64,000 nt of DNA, taken from Haliclystus octoradiatus (lineage: Eukaryota > Cnidaria > Staurozoa > Stauromedusae > Haliclystidae). Positions 1-12,663 of this stretch are shown one piece after another; position 1 is the stretch's first letter; the number at the start of each line of letters is the position of its first letter. Where the stretch lies: positions 2,763,543 through 2,827,542 of the forward strand of contig OU744452.1 of assembly GCA_916610825.1 (NCBI GenBank). Reading direction: 5' to 3'. The position numbers and the translations under genes are program-made. The notes below the pieces were generated by a model. The model was not told the origin of the DNA and did no database searches. It saw nothing but the letters and a program-made list of their open reading frames with translations.

Positions 1-775
1 GTTTAATTAATACAATGCTATTGTTATTGCTATTGTTGATATAATCAACAAATAATGATGCAACAAATAATCATTTACTGAGAATAAAGGAAACCATCAC
101 ATTTTTCTACCACTGTATCAACAATAGCAATAACAATTGCAGCATTACGGACAGTTTATCATAGAACGTAGATATCATGTATATTTTTCATTGAGTAAAA
201 AATCTGCCTGAAGATCGCTGTGAAAAGAGTGAAACTTGAGTAACAGTAAAGATTGTGCATTCTTTGACTCTTTCGCCATATATTATTATTATTTACCGCT
301 CTTTCAAATGAAGACATAGAGGCCTATATTATCTGCTATTAGATAAACATAAATTTTATTATTATTATTATTATTAAATGAGTAATTCGTATTTTATACT
401 TCATAGTAATGATATGCGATAAAAAAATAATAACACAGAGGTTTGCAATATTTCGAAATAATCTTTATTTCATCTTCAGGCAGGTCAGAAAGAGAATGCT
501 TAATAATTTTACATGGTATTTATGATATTATATGATATATGATATATTTTGTCGTTTTGACCGGCAAATAAAGGAAATTTAACGCTATAGAAAGTGTCAC
601 TTACATACATATTAAGAATTAGGTTAAACAAAGGTTACTAATTAAAACATGAATATGACCCTATTGTTATATGCGTAAATACATATGACACACAGTATCA
701 GGTTAACAACTATCAATGTAAAGATATATATATATATTATAGCTATATGTAATACTATGCAACTGATTTTTTATT
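1..775. other. Non-coding AT-rich stretch, probably LINE 3' flank
   Basis: No gene is visible. It lies downstream of the minus-strand LINE at 776-4262 and may include its 3' end. A (TTA)n run sits near 358-376. A strong hairpin followed by GAAA lies near 445-485 on the minus strand. Confidence 0.4.
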
Positions 776-3700
776 TTATATAAACACTTTACAAAATGCT
801 GACAAGTTAAATGATGGCAGTTTATTCTTGAATTGACCAATAGTTTTTGATGTTACAATATCATCTGTCAGATTGTTCAAGGAGGGTATTATACGGTTAC
901 AAATTTGGTTCTGAACGGATTGTGAACGTGGTATTTGTGGAACAATAGGTTTGTAAGTATGACCACGCATTGAGTACTTGTTAATATTATAATTTAAGCT
1001 TAAGTTATTTATTGATAAATCTACAAGGTTATGCATGATTTTAAAAACAGTGCAGAGATCAAAAAACACTCTCCTGCGGTCAAAACTGTCTAGATTTAGT
1101 AAACTCAAACGATTCTTGTATTCTGTATGTAGACGATTGAGTAATCGGAATAATATCCTTGTAAAATATCGTTGGACAGATTCTAACTTTTTACTATCCT
1201 TCACGAGACATGGATTCCATACTGGCGACGAAGATTAGCAACGGACGGACATAAGCAGTGTAAACCCTGAACAATAATTCTACTTTGAATGAAGAAAAGC
1301 ATTTAAAGGTGAAATAACACCAAGATCGTGAACAATATTTACATTGACGAGGGTATGACCAGATATAGAATAATCAGACTCAGGAAAACCTAAATTGCCA
1401 GTTGATAAAACAGAATACTTGTCATATGCAATACGCAATTGCCATGTGTCTGCCCACTCTGTAAGATTACATAATGTTTGAGATAGATCACTCGCATGAT
1501 CCTCATCAGATTTGCGATTACAAAAAAACTTTGCATCGTCACACAGCAAAAATGAAATTCTTATCAAGAAAAATATACTTAATTTAAGCACTCTTTGAGC
1601 AAATACATTCTTAATTTAAGGATGCTAGTACAAACGTACTTATCCACATTATCCGTGATTCTTATTATAAGTACATTTGTCACAGTTAGAACACAAAATG
1701 TTCGAGCTAAGTATGCTTATTCTTACCAAGCCAAATCTACTATATTGAGAATCAATTATAATTTGCTATAATTATTACTTATAATAATGATAGGGCTAAA
1801 TAGTATCGGTGTACATGGTCATCATTATACTATTGAAACCGCTGTCTGATGGTTACATCAAACATATTTTTCCATACCAGCTTTCTCCTAACGTGAAAAG
1901 TACACTTCCACAATAATGTCGATTGATCAAGGTGAAGCATGTTAGGTTTTGCCTTGAAAAAAATTGGAAGCATTTTCACAGAGTTGGTTGGCCCATGACT
2001 TTTGAAATTTTGCCATATTTGGAAACAATTTTCACTGACGAATATTCAAGTTTAGCCTTATTTGGAAACAATTTTCAATGAGTTGGTTGGCTCACGAGTT
2101 TTCAAGTTCTGGCTTCAATGGAAACAATTTTCACGGAGTTGATTGGCCCATGAAATTTTATGTTTTGCCTTAAAAATCATTTTGAAGCATTTTTCACTGG
2201 TTTGGTTGGCCCTTGAATTTTTAAGTTTTGCCTTATTCGGAAGTAATTTTCACTGAATTGGTTGGCCCACGAATTTTCAAGTTTTGCCTTATGTGGAAAC
2301 AATTTTCTCTGAGTTGGTTGGCCCACGACTTGCTAACTTCTGCATTAAATGGCAACATTTTAAATGAGTTGGTTTGCCTTACGACGTTTCAAGCTCTGCC
2401 TTAAATGGAAACAATTTTCACGGAGTTGATTGGCCGATGGCTTTTTCTGTTTTGCCTTAAAAATAGTTTGAAGCATTTTTCACTGAGTTGGTTGGCCCAT
2501 GAATTTCAAGTTTTGCCTTACTTGGAACCAATTTCACTGAGTTGGTTGGCCTACGACTTTTCAAGTTTTGCCTTAAAAAAAATTGGAAGCATTTTTCACT
2601 GAAAATTGTTTGGCCCACGACTTCCCAAGTTTTGCCTTAAAATAATTTAGAAGCCTTACTCAATGAGTTTGTTGGCCCATGATTTTTCAAGTTTTACCTT
2701 GAAAAAATTTGAATGCATTTTTCACTGAGTCGGTTGGCTCTCGCTTTTCAAGTTTTATGTTAAATAGATTAGAAGCCATTCATTGGTTTTTCCAGGATAT
2801 TTTAGTTGATTCGCCCACCATTCATTAATTTCTGAACTTTAGAATTAACACTGGATTTATTCACAAGCAACTGTACTGCATGAGGTTCTCACTATGGTGC
2901 CTATAATAAGAGCATGCACGCCTTAATAATGATCACCAATAACGACAGATTGTGTGTGTGGGATTTTGTAAAAAGAGGATATCCAGTTGAAAAGTTCAAA
3001 ATAAATTCCATAACATTTTAATTTCAGCATTAGTTTCTGATGAGACACAGTTTCGAAAGCTTTACTAAAATCAATAAATGCAGTATCAATTCTGCATCGA
3101 TTATTTATGGCGATACACGATTGGTCTAGTGACTAAAGTAGCTAGGTACAGGTTGAGCGTCTACTTAAAAATTCATATTGGGCTTCAGATATTAAATTAT
3201 TATCTAAAACATAATCACGAAGCTATTGAGTAGTAATTGATTCCATCAATTTACATGGTATACACGTCAGATAAATTGGTCGATAATTCATACATAGACT
3301 AGATTTACCCTTTTTATAGCTGGGAATGACAATAGCAATCTTCCAGATATCAGGTAATTTACCAGGCAACATGGACATATCAAGCAACATTGAAAGAGGA
3401 AGTGCTATTTCATTGGCAATGGATTTCAAAAAAGATTGCTGGATATCCATCAGCTTCTGGTGTCCTTGAATTTTTGTTTGGTAGCTTCTTGAGCGATTTC
3501 AATATATTTTCAGTTAAGAATTGGATAAACCCAGGCCATCATCACTTGAAACAAGTTTCTCAAATGGTGGGCTAATGCCGTTGTTAGTAGTAAAGACGCT
3601 AGAAAAACATTGATTTAGTAGATTGCTCTTTGCAGTATCATCTGAATGCTGCAATCCATTGTCATCTCTCAGTGAATGTATTTGCGGATGCGAATGCAAC

Positions 3701-4262
3701 TTAGAATTAACAAATGAATAAAACTTTGATAGAGAACCACTGTTAACAATAGATTCTTCCAATTGTATACAATTTGCTTTAACAGCTGCGTCATAATTTC
3801 GAGAAATTTATTTATAATTTCGAAGGTTTGATAATCAAGTATTTCTTTGTATATGTATACTGTTTTTTTCTTTATAGCTAAGGAACGTATGATCTTAGTT
3901 CTTTTAGACTTCGTACCGGGGACTTCGTAGCGTTACGATGAAATTTTGGTACATATTTACTTATACAAGTGTCCAAAATAAAACAAAGTTCTTTGTAAAA
4001 AATATCACCATCACCATGATAATTATTATAAAATAGTGGCCAGTCAATTTTAGCAAGTTCACATGAGAGAGACTCGTAGTCAGCTTTTCAAAAATTATAA
4101 CTAACTTCATGAGTGTTGTGATTCGAATGTACGGTAGGAAGATGCATAGAAAAAATTATCGAATTGTGATCACACGAACTAAAAAAAGGAGCACTTACTT
4201 CTATTTCAGATGTATATAAATAGCTAATTAATTTATTAGTAAGCAATAAATTTTCAAGAAAT
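776..4262 (-). pseudogene. Decayed non-LTR retrotransposon (LINE) ORF2, interrupted
   Basis: The minus strand carries pieces of one LINE ORF2 in the right order. 4262-3970 reads as the end of an apurinic-type endonuclease (SCDHNSIIFSMHLP, a degenerate SDH motif) with an in-frame stop. 3762-3514 is the linker (NSKLHSHPQIHSLRDDNG). 3450-2870 holds reverse-transcriptase fingers (NYRPIYLTCIPCKLMES) and a degenerate palm (FIDFSKAFETVSH). 1591-1280 resumes with DDAKFFCN and a DLGV motif. 1204-776 is the C-terminal domain (ESVQRYFTRILFRLLNRL). The order fits the CR1/Jockey-like group, but the clade is not certain. About 1.25 kb of foreign DNA with a tandem array separates the palm from the thumb, and the VPQGS palm segment is missing. 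Frameshifts and stops make it a dead copy. Confidence 0.85.
1930..2790. repeat. Tandem array, ~60-bp degenerate unit
   Basis: About 13-14 imperfect copies of a unit containing GAGTTGGTTGGCCCA, then TTTTCAAGTTTTGCCTTA and a variable AAATTGGAAGCATTTTTCACT-like spacer. Copies differ by substitutions and short indels, so the array is old. It lies inside the segment that splits the surrounding LINE. The short frame at 2405-2602 is a product of the repeat. Confidence 0.85.
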
Positions 4263-6699
4263 AATTTAGAAGTACATTATTTCAAATTGAAATACATGCA
4301 TCCGTTTAATTTTTTAGAGGACATACCATTCTTTTAATTTGTGGATTTCGAAAATTAATTTAATGATAGTATATACATGATTGTACTGTAGCTGGTGATG
4401 TGCAATACATTGCATTAGTTAAACATTCCATGTTAATTGAATTGAAAGATTTAGTTTTGTAAATTAGCGCATTAACTTTAGTTTATAATTTTATTTTAAA
4501 GGCCAATATGTACCTTAATTCCAGTTGAATAACGCATCATTTTCAAAGTTTTATCATTGACTTACAAATCTTTACATGATCATTAATCTTGCTCCGAATT
4601 ATTTGAAAGAACTTTAAACTCCTTACAACTCTCAACGCTGTCTGCGATCATCATCAGAAACTTCAGTATTAACTATAGTAAGTTACGACAAACCACAGAC
4701 AAACAAAATACTCATGTTTGAATCGCATTTTAGGGTTACTCTACAAAGAAATGTGCCACTGCCTGTCACCCATTAACCATATGCGCTGTTCAGTACGAAG
4801 CGATTGATCGGGGAACAAAGTTGAATAATAATTCAAGTTGTTATAGTAATATCTTTATAAAATCGTGAAGGCAATTAATAGAAACAAAACTTAAAGAAAT
4901 AGGAAGAGTACACGTTAATCTTTACCCTCTTTTTAATTCAAACAAGCCTTCGGCTTGCGGCCTGCGCCCGGGGCCAGTCAGCCTTCGGCTTCCTAAAAGA
5001 GGTCGCTTCGCTCCTGTTAGTATCCCGTTAGTAGCCTGCAGTATGTCTTGTCAAAGAGAATGTCAATGAAACAAAATAGTCATGAGAAGGAATTAAAAAT
5101 GCAGAACAACACTGATAATTCATTTCAGTTTGGTAATTAATCGTTACATACGTGTAAAGCATAGTGAAAAGGAGATAATTGATACTCTATTGTACTACAT
5201 ATTTCAAATCAAATATATTTATAAATATGGGTTATCCATAAGTACATTTTATGTTGACTACATAGTTCAAATGAGATAAATATGGATTGTATGTTAGGTA
5301 TTGCAGTTAATGAACTTGTTTTCACAATGAAAGGCATTGGTATGTAAATATTACTACTGTGTCGGTTGAGTGAATCTCAGCATGAGTCATTGAGTGATAT
5401 TGGTAATAACAACAGGTGATTCTGAAATTTGATACAGTAAATTACATAAATAAGAGACCCAAACTCTAATATTTTATTAACTTTAGCCAACTTCTCACAG
5501 AGAGGACACATGTCTATAATGGTCACCATTCACATACCTCATAATAATGATTAAAGTAAACAATGTGTGGACACAGTGGACGTTGTCAATGTATGGCACA
5601 TTATAAATGTACATTTCGACAAAAGGATAGAAGGCAGCTAAAATTCTAAATTATAACTCTAATTTTGTATTTCTACAACTTACAACTGCTTGACGACTGA
5701 AAAGTATCACACTCTAATTCTCTGAATTTGTTTATTTGTGATGGGTCAAATCTCTGTGTGTGCAGTGTGGATAACAGAACAGAACTGCTGACATAAAACG
5801 GTGACACAGTAAATCCTTTCTTCCAACGAAGAACAGTCCATAACAAATCAAGCTAATATTGGCGATACAGTGACACAGTAATCTCTTCTGCCAACGATGA
5901 CTTGATAACAAAGTAGGCTATTTGGGATTATGATACTTAAAAGAAAACTAAAAGTAACAATTGCCATCAGAGTCCTGTAAGCCCTCATGCAACAGGGTAA
6001 AAACCACGGTAAAAGTGACTTCGACAGACTTTACATGAAGCTTGAAGCATTTAAACATTTAAGTTGTAAAAGACTTACCGAGAATTGTGTCTTCTGTTTG
6101 TGATGTAAAATGGAGTATTGTTGGACCACTTCTCCTTCTAGGCATATTGGAATACTTTTGCAAAATATGATGAAACACTTTTACGAAATATTGGCAGCCA
6201 TTAAAATAAAGCGTGCTCTAAAATTCGTGATGTTGCTAGGCATGACGGGATACACCAAGGAAAGCAATTTATTTTCACATAACTTCCGTCGAAATATCAC
6301 GATTTTGGAAATTTTAATCGCAATTTATGAGCAATTTATAGCATTTTAAACTGTAAAAACAAAACGTCGGATAGCCAAAGGCCTATAGATAACCCAGAAG
6401 CGTATAAGAAGTTTGGAAAGTGCTCTGCGGAAAAGGAGTTTAACAATAATGAAACAATGGTGATTTGATCACCGACCCGGTTTGCGTATTATTATTATAA
6501 ATATATTGCAGCAAAAATAAATTATTTGACATAAAAATGATAAAAATGAGATCTGGTAACAAAGTCTTGTAATTCTGAGACTTGAATTAATCATGTATTA
6601 AATTATCGTTTTTATAAGGTTTTTCCCACTTTAACAGCTGAACCATATGCTTTAGCTGTATACTTGTAAGCAGCTTTGTTGACTGTTTAAACAACTGGC
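4263..6699. other. Intergenic, no gene recognised
   Basis: AT-rich sequence with no convincing exon or transposon ORF on either strand. The only compositional break is the GC-rich hairpin cluster at 4941-5030. The frame at 6110-6349 has no recognisable motif. Confidence 0.4.
4941..5030. repeat. GC-rich hairpin cluster with TTCG loops
   Basis: Two copies of AAGCC/GCCTTCGGCTT-type hairpins (stem AAGCC-GGCTT with a TTCG loop) lie within 60 bp, separated by GGCCTGCGCCCGGGGCC, and followed by GAGGTCGCTTCGCTCC. The composition contrasts sharply with the AT-rich surroundings. It could be the end of a mobile element, as similar CTTCGG palindromes occur at Helitron-like termini, but no partner end was found. 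Confidence 0.4.
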
Positions 6700-7237
6700 C
6701 TTTTTTAAAGTGTATATATAGCCTTTTTGAACACAACGAATTAGGATAGAACTTTTTTTTCTATCCGTACATATAACTGTTGCGTAGCAACATGACAGTC
6801 TTGCGGAGCTGTTGCGGATGTGATAAGTATGTGCTAGACAGTGTTAAAACGAAAAGTCACAACTTTCAAGGTGTATAGCTCTTTTTGGAATACGTTATAC
6901 TATCAGAAAAGTAGCTAGCAGGGTCTGGATGAATAATGTTTTTTTTAATGAGAAAAACATGTAAAACGATTTCGACTTTCGTTGTCCGTGCAGCATTTAG
7001 GATGAAGAATGTTGCCCAAAAATCACGGTCAAACTCTCTTTCGGAACATAACATCGTTCCTTTTTTGGTTTCTAGAAGTGGGACAAGAGAATCTTCAAAA
7101 GACCATGTTCAAGTTCAATTTTGACGGGGAAGAGTCACACCATGCAAAAACGCAACAGTAGCAAGTACGGATAGAAAGAAAAAAGTTTTATCCAAATCCG
7201 ATGTGTCCTAAAGGGGGATATATAAACTTTAGCAGGT
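6700..7237. mobile_element. Non-autonomous element with ~85-bp terminal inverted repeats
   Basis: The left arm (about 6700-6790, with TTTCTATCCGTACATATAAC and TGTTGCG) is an imperfect inverted copy of the right arm (about 7148-7237, with CGCAACAGTAGCAAGTACGG and ATAGAAAG). Identity is roughly 75-80 percent by eye. The interior has no recognisable protein; the overlapping opposite-strand frames at 6866-7124 look incidental. No clear target duplication was identified. Confidence 0.6.
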
Positions 7238-7429
7238 GTAGGATTGTCTTTGTAATAGTTCTTGTTTTTATTTTACCAATGGAATGAATAAAATAATAAT
7301 AACATAGCAACTAAAGTTGAAGGTCAACCATATGAATACAAAACAATTTTTATATCTTCTTTTTCAAACGCTGATCGAATGTCACTTGCACAAATAATAA
7401 GTAGAATGAGAGTCAAAAATGAAACATTT

Positions 7430-7730
7430 ATTTCAACGAATTAGTTCAATTCATCTTCTCACTTATAATAACTACTTAATAATAATGCAGTATAATAATA
7501 ATAATAATAATAATTGGATTGTTCCATACCTGTTCTTGGTACATATTGCTCAATGAAAATAATCAGGGTATTTATAGAACGAGAATCAAAAATGAAACAT
7601 GCTAGAATTACGCTACTTCAAGTTTCACACCATAATGTGATCATCAGGCGATTCATTTTTTTCAACTAGCAATAGCTACTAGTAATACAACTAGCAACTA
7701 GGTAGTTGAGATAAATCACCTGATGATCAC
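7430..7730. repeat. Left arm of a foldback repeat, split by gypsy-1
   Basis: AACGAATTAGTTCAA at about 7437-7451 and the next ~290 bp, including TTGTTCCATACCTGTTCTTG and GCTCAATGAAAATAATCAG, recur in inverted form at 12762-12990. Gypsy-1 lies between the two. Removing gypsy-1 and one ATCAC restores a foldback of ~530 bp with a ~60-bp central spacer. Each arm holds one hammerhead-like motif. An (AAT)n run lies near 7495-7514. Confidence 0.8.
7605..7655 (-). ncRNA. Hammerhead-ribozyme-like motif 1
   Basis: On the minus strand: CTGATGA (7647-7641), then a stem II of TCAC with GTGT around a loop, GAAA (7626-7623), a stem III of ACT/AGT with a 3-nt loop, and GTA (7616-7614) as the expected cleavage triplet. 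Stem I pairs CGC (before CTGATGA) with GCG (after GTA). The stem II closing pair is T-T, not the usual G-C. The layout is that of a minimal type I hammerhead as known from Penelope-like elements. Activity is untested. Confidence 0.55.
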
Positions 7731-7828
7731 TGTTGCATATGATAGATATAGACACTATATTAATACACGTCTGTTGTAGTTGAACTCAATATCTAATAAG
7801 CCTGACGCATGCGTAGTCAGATACATCA
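7731..7828 (-). repeat. Gypsy-1 3' LTR (98 bp)
   Basis: Identical to 12664-12761 and starts and ends with TG...CA. It contains the 10-bp palindrome ACGCATGCGT at 7805-7814, which resembles an NRF-1-type site (inference). 98 bp is very short for a Ty3/gypsy LTR. Confidence 0.95.
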
Positions 7829-7840
7829 TCTCCCTTTTTA
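7829..7840 (-). promoter_or_regulatory. Gypsy-1 polypurine tract
   Basis: On the minus strand, AAAAAGGGAGA abuts the 3' LTR. This is the expected primer for plus-strand DNA synthesis. Confidence 0.8.
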
Positions 7841-8210
7841 AGACGTTAATAGTAAAGTTAAATGAAATGCAATGTTACTAAATATGGTTATAATAAAATG
7901 AATAATGGTAACAGTAAATGTTAAACTGGAAGATGACTGCTAATGCCAGTACTAATCATAGTAAGTAAGTAATACTATTATATCTATTATCTATGAACTC
8001 TTTTCTTTTGTAGAGTCATTATATCTATTATGAATTATGGATAAACTCTTTTCTTTTGTAGAATACAATATACGAAATCTAATAATAGTAGATATATCTT
8101 GATGGTATAAAACTATTTGCTTGGATTAGTTGTCTTTTATAGTAGTAAGATTAATGAGTAAGTATTTTGGGTAATATATTTGCGTAGCATAGTTATGATA
8201 ATGATAATGC

Positions 8211-11200
8211 TCATTCCATTGACGGGCTTGAGTTTGCGTATCGACGTGGAGGATTGTGAACGCGTCGTGGTCTGCTTTGAGGGGACATAGAAGGAAGTAC
8301 CTCAGTTGTAAAAGATCGTTCTTCGGGTTCTGTCATCTGTATCGGTCGTAAAAACCGTCTATTGCGGCGTAATGATGATCCGGAGTCTAATAGAATTTCA
8401 TAATCACGGTCGCGCAATATTTTTGTGACTTTTCCACGATGGTGCCATCTTTTTGTAAAAGTATCTTGCAGTAATATTTTATCTCCTACATGGAAAACGG
8501 GTAACATCTTTGACGTTTTGTCATAGTCGATTTTGGTTTTTTCGAGGTGTTGCTTTGCCTTTATAGCGGAGGATGATACTGATGACTCCCATTGCGGTAG
8601 AAATGACGAATAATGGGCTGGAACCCGACTGCGAATGGAGTTGCCAAATACGAGTTGCGCAGGCGATTTACCATGAAAAGAAGGAGTGTTTCGCAATTCT
8701 AATAATCCTTCGTAGAAGTCTTCAGTATGAATAATACCGTTTTTGCAAGTTTTCATAATGAGATATTTCGTTTTCTTCACATTTATCTCGGCATGACCAT
8801 TTGATTGTGGGTAATGCGGAGAAGATGGTGAGTGTTGAATGCCCCATTTCTTGCAGAAATTAGCGAATTCATAGCTTGTGAATTGAGGCCCCCCATCTGA
8901 TCGAAGGCGAACAGGAATGCCAGTGTTAGCAAATAGCTGCATTAATGCCAGACACAATGGTGAAGTCGTAGTATCTTTGCCGAACTTTACTACACTTGGC
9001 CACCCAGAATAACGATCTACATACACCAGAAAATGCTGACCTTGAACTTCGAAGAAGTCGGCTGAAGTTGACTCAAAAATGCGAGTTGGTAGCTCATCTT
9101 CTTTGTATGGCTCCTTTACCTGACTTGGGAGTAATTGCTGACAAGCTGTACACGTTTGAATAATTCGATCAATGTCATTTGATATTTTTGGCCACCAAAC
9201 AGTTTGACGTGCCCGTTGTTTAGTGCGAGTAATCCCTTGATGGGATGAATGCAGTCTTGACAGTATGTCAGAGCGACAGCAGGAAGGGATAACAATTTGC
9301 GAACCACGCAATACAAGTCCATTTTCAATTGAGAGTTCATGATGGATTTTATGAAATGGTTGTAGGCTCGTTGGAAGAGCATTGGCATGTTTAGGAAAAC
9401 CATTTGTGATCAGATTTTTAAGTGATGAATAGTCAGTATCATTCTTGGCTTTATCTTGAAGAGACTCTAGAGTGCGATCAGGCCAAGGTGATGTTTGGTG
9501 TGACGTGGAATTAACAAATGAGGTCATCATTGCTTCGATTTGAAGATTACATTCTTCTGCTAATTCATCTCCTGGTTGAGGCTGAGAAATTGGTGACCTA
9601 GAAAGGGCGTCTGCTATATGGTGGTCTTTTCCTTTGGTCCACTCAGTCTTGAAACTGAATGGAGATAATTTGTATAGAAGTCGTTGTAGTCGAGGATTGT
9701 CTGTATCCGTGATTGAATAACTGTTCAAAATTGGAAGAAGTGGCTTATGATCCGTCACGACGGTGAAATTCGATTGACCCTGTAGATACAGACGACATTT
9801 AAGAGCTGCCCATGAGACTGCCAGACATTCTAGCTCAATGGTGGCGTATCGCTTCTCAGCATCACTTAGGAAACGAGATCCGCATTCTAAAAGTCGCCAT
9901 TGACCATTCTGTCGTTGTAGCAGGGCGTATCCCAAACCATGAAGTCTAGAAGCATCAGTCTGCAGAACTAATGGAAGATCTTGTTGATAAAACGATAAAA
10001 TTGGAGGCTTTTGAATAGCCTCTTTGACTGCTTGGAAAGCCGTATCGTGAATTGGCAGCCACTGGAATACATTAGTTGACTTAAGTAAAGGTCTCATTGG
10101 CTCTTTGAGAGCAGCTATGGATGGACAGAAGTTCGACAATTGTTCAACCAACCCAAAAAACGATCTCAGTTCTGTCAAGTTTAATGGGGTTGGGAAATCA
10201 GTTATAGCTTTGATTCTTTCTGTACTTGGTGTAATGCCTGAATGACTTATGTTATAGCCGACATACTTGACCGACGACTGTGCGAATATAAATTTGGTAG
10301 GATTCAAAGTGATGCCATGATGACGGCATTGCTGTAACAAAGATTGCATGTGCTCAACATGATCCCCGAATGATGTATCATACAACAGTATGTCGTCAAC
10401 CACTTTGCATGTTCGTGGTATTCCTTTCAGTGCCTGATCACCACGAAGGTTGTATTCGTCCCCACTGCTGATCAAACCCATGGTGGCACGTAAATATTTA
10501 TATCTACCCCAAGGGGTTATAAATGTTGTTAGGGATTGACTAGACTCTTCCAAGGGGACTTGCCAGTACCCACTAGTTGCATCAAGTGTGGAAAAGTAAG
10601 TAGCTTCTTGGTCTATTGTAGCTATGGCTTCTTTGGGTGTAACTAAAGGGTACACAGGACGTTTGATATTTTGATTGAGAGCCCTCATATCCCCTACTAT
10701 GCGCAGGTCACCATTTTATTTGGTTGTGATATGCATAGGGGAGCACCAATCCGTGGGTTCAGATACAGGGCAAATAATCCCTTTTTGTACCATAGAATTC
10801 AAAGTTTCTTGAGCTTTGACATGCCATGCGAATGGTAATGATCTGGCTGCTCGGACATGAACAGGCTTAGCATCAGGTTTTAATTGTATTTTCATTGGTT
10901 GTGTATTCATAGGCTTCAAATGTTCAGTTGAGTCAAAAACATCGTGAAAGTCATTCAATAGTTGTTGTCGTATCGTGTTTATTTCTGTAGCAGTAGGTGG
11001 TACTGATATGTTTTGCTGTACGGTATTAACAGTTGTGGTCATGCTTTGTTGAGGATAATTTGGAGGTAATATTCCTAGATCTAAGGAAGCATACCAGCTA
11101 AGTAGCATACCCTCGAGTTCATAAAATACTTTAATGGTTTCAGCTGTGTTTTTACGTCCGTGGGAAATTGTAGACTCAAAAGTGCCTATGCACTGAAGAG

Positions 11201-12569
11201 GTTGACCGTTGGCAGCTTTAATCGTTGGTCCCTTGTATTTCTTTAGGTCAGAATGTTTAATACCCATACGCTGTGCATTCCGCCATCCCAGACATGTAGC
11301 TTCAGCCCCAGAATCAGGAAGACAGATCATTGTCTTAGTAACCGTCTGATTAGGAATAGTAATTTTACATTCAATCCGTGGGGCTTTACGGCCAGAGCTT
11401 AATGCCATGACTATTGTATTCACGTCATCTGGTCTGTTAGTAGTGCTTTGTTCGTCAAGTGAATTAACTGCTTTTGGCTGTCGGCAAACTTTTGAAAAAT
11501 GATTTGATGTTGTACAATTCCGACATTGTTTTCCCCAAGCCGGGCATTGCGTGGGGCGATGTGTGCACTTCCCCCCGCATCCAGGGCATGTTTTGTTGTT
11601 GCTACGCGGGACATCCGATCGTCTAGGCTTTGTGCTCGCTGCATTAACAACAACCTGAGACCCTATTGTCAATTGTTCCGAGTCATTTTTTGACGCTTGA
11701 AATGTCTCGCATAAGTCAATACAAGTAGTTAGTGACGTGAGTTTTTTCTCAAGTAGGCGTTTACGCAATTCACGATCATTAACACCTCTAATTATGGTCG
11801 TTATGAAACGATCGTCCCGACTACACAAACAAAAATCACAGTTGTTTGCTAAAGCGTACAACGAAACTAAATAGGCGTGAAATGACTCACCCTCCTGTTG
11901 TCGACGGTCTTGAAATTCTACACGATCACGTATTATATTTCTTTGACTTCTGAGCCAGTCTTTGATTCTTAATAATATTTCATCCATGGAAAGTTCTGTG
12001 GTGTTGTTTATACCAAGACGAGTCTCCAGTGTAATGAGCATATCGTGCGAAAGGAATGTTCGCAAAGCAGTCACTTGTCTTGCACGTGGGAAAACTGTAA
12101 TGCCGGATAATTCCGCGTAATCTCTCCAATGTTGTGACCAGGCAGAGAAATCAGATAAGGATACAGTTGTTTCCAATTTTGCTGGTGCATTGGCACCCTT
12201 TAATGTCATATTATACACTGATGTTCGACTGCTGATAGGCATACTTTCATCCTGTTGTTTTGTATTATCATGATTTGTCGATAGTGATAAATCAGCGGTT
12301 TGACTCACGGATACAACCGGTGTCTTGTTCTGTTGTAAATATTGTTCGAGGCGTGTGTTTTGAGCCTGTTGTTGGTTGTCTAATTTAGACAATCTAGCGG
12401 TATACTCGCTGTCTCTCTTTTCTTGTTGTTGAATAGAGTTATTTTGCTGTTCGGCCATTCTCTGCATCATATCCATCAAATTGTCCATTGACACGATTGA
12501 TTCTCCTGGATTGATAGAAGGCATAGATAGTGCAGCGTGGCTGCTGCGCGTTGTGGGTTTCTCGGCCAT
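8211..12569 (-). pseudogene. Gypsy-1 Gag-Pol polyprotein with one in-frame stop
   Basis: A single frame of about 1450 codons runs from the ATG at 12569 to 8211, with one TAA at 10716-10718. An upstream GTG at 12593 is in frame, but the ATG is preferred. In order it has a Gln-rich, probably coiled Gag N-terminus; zinc knuckles, the second a canonical CX2CX4HX4C (CRNCTTSNHFSKVC); a retropepsin motif (PDSGAEA); reverse transcriptase (VVDDILLYD); RNase H (LQTDASRLHGLGYAL, VVTDHKPL); and integrase with an HHCC finger and D,D,E residues (SADFFEV, RSDGGPQF, NGHAEINV). The stop lies early in reverse transcriptase, before LRIVGDMRALN, in what is usually a conserved KxGxxR stretch. It therefore looks like a nonsense mutation and not a programmed stop. 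Everything else is open, so the copy lost function very recently or reflects a base error. Confidence 0.93.
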
Positions 12570-12645
12570 CGTGCGATGTGAAGTTGTAATCACAATTAGG
12601 ATAGCTTTATGTATGTATATACAGTATGTTTATATTACGAGCTGG

Positions 12646-12663
12646 ATCCTGTCAACTGCGCCA
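12646..12663 (-). promoter_or_regulatory. Gypsy-1 primer-binding site
   Basis: The minus strand directly after the 5' LTR reads TGGCGCAGTTGACAGGAT. TGG pairs with a tRNA CCA end, and GCGCAGT(T/C)G matches the acceptor end of serine tRNAs used by 17.6/297-type elements. The tRNA identity is inferred. Confidence 0.65.

Noticed and set aside
10716-10718. Programmed stop-codon readthrough in gypsy-1
   Set aside because: The stop is within conserved reverse-transcriptase sequence, not at a gag-pol boundary, so a point mutation is more likely.
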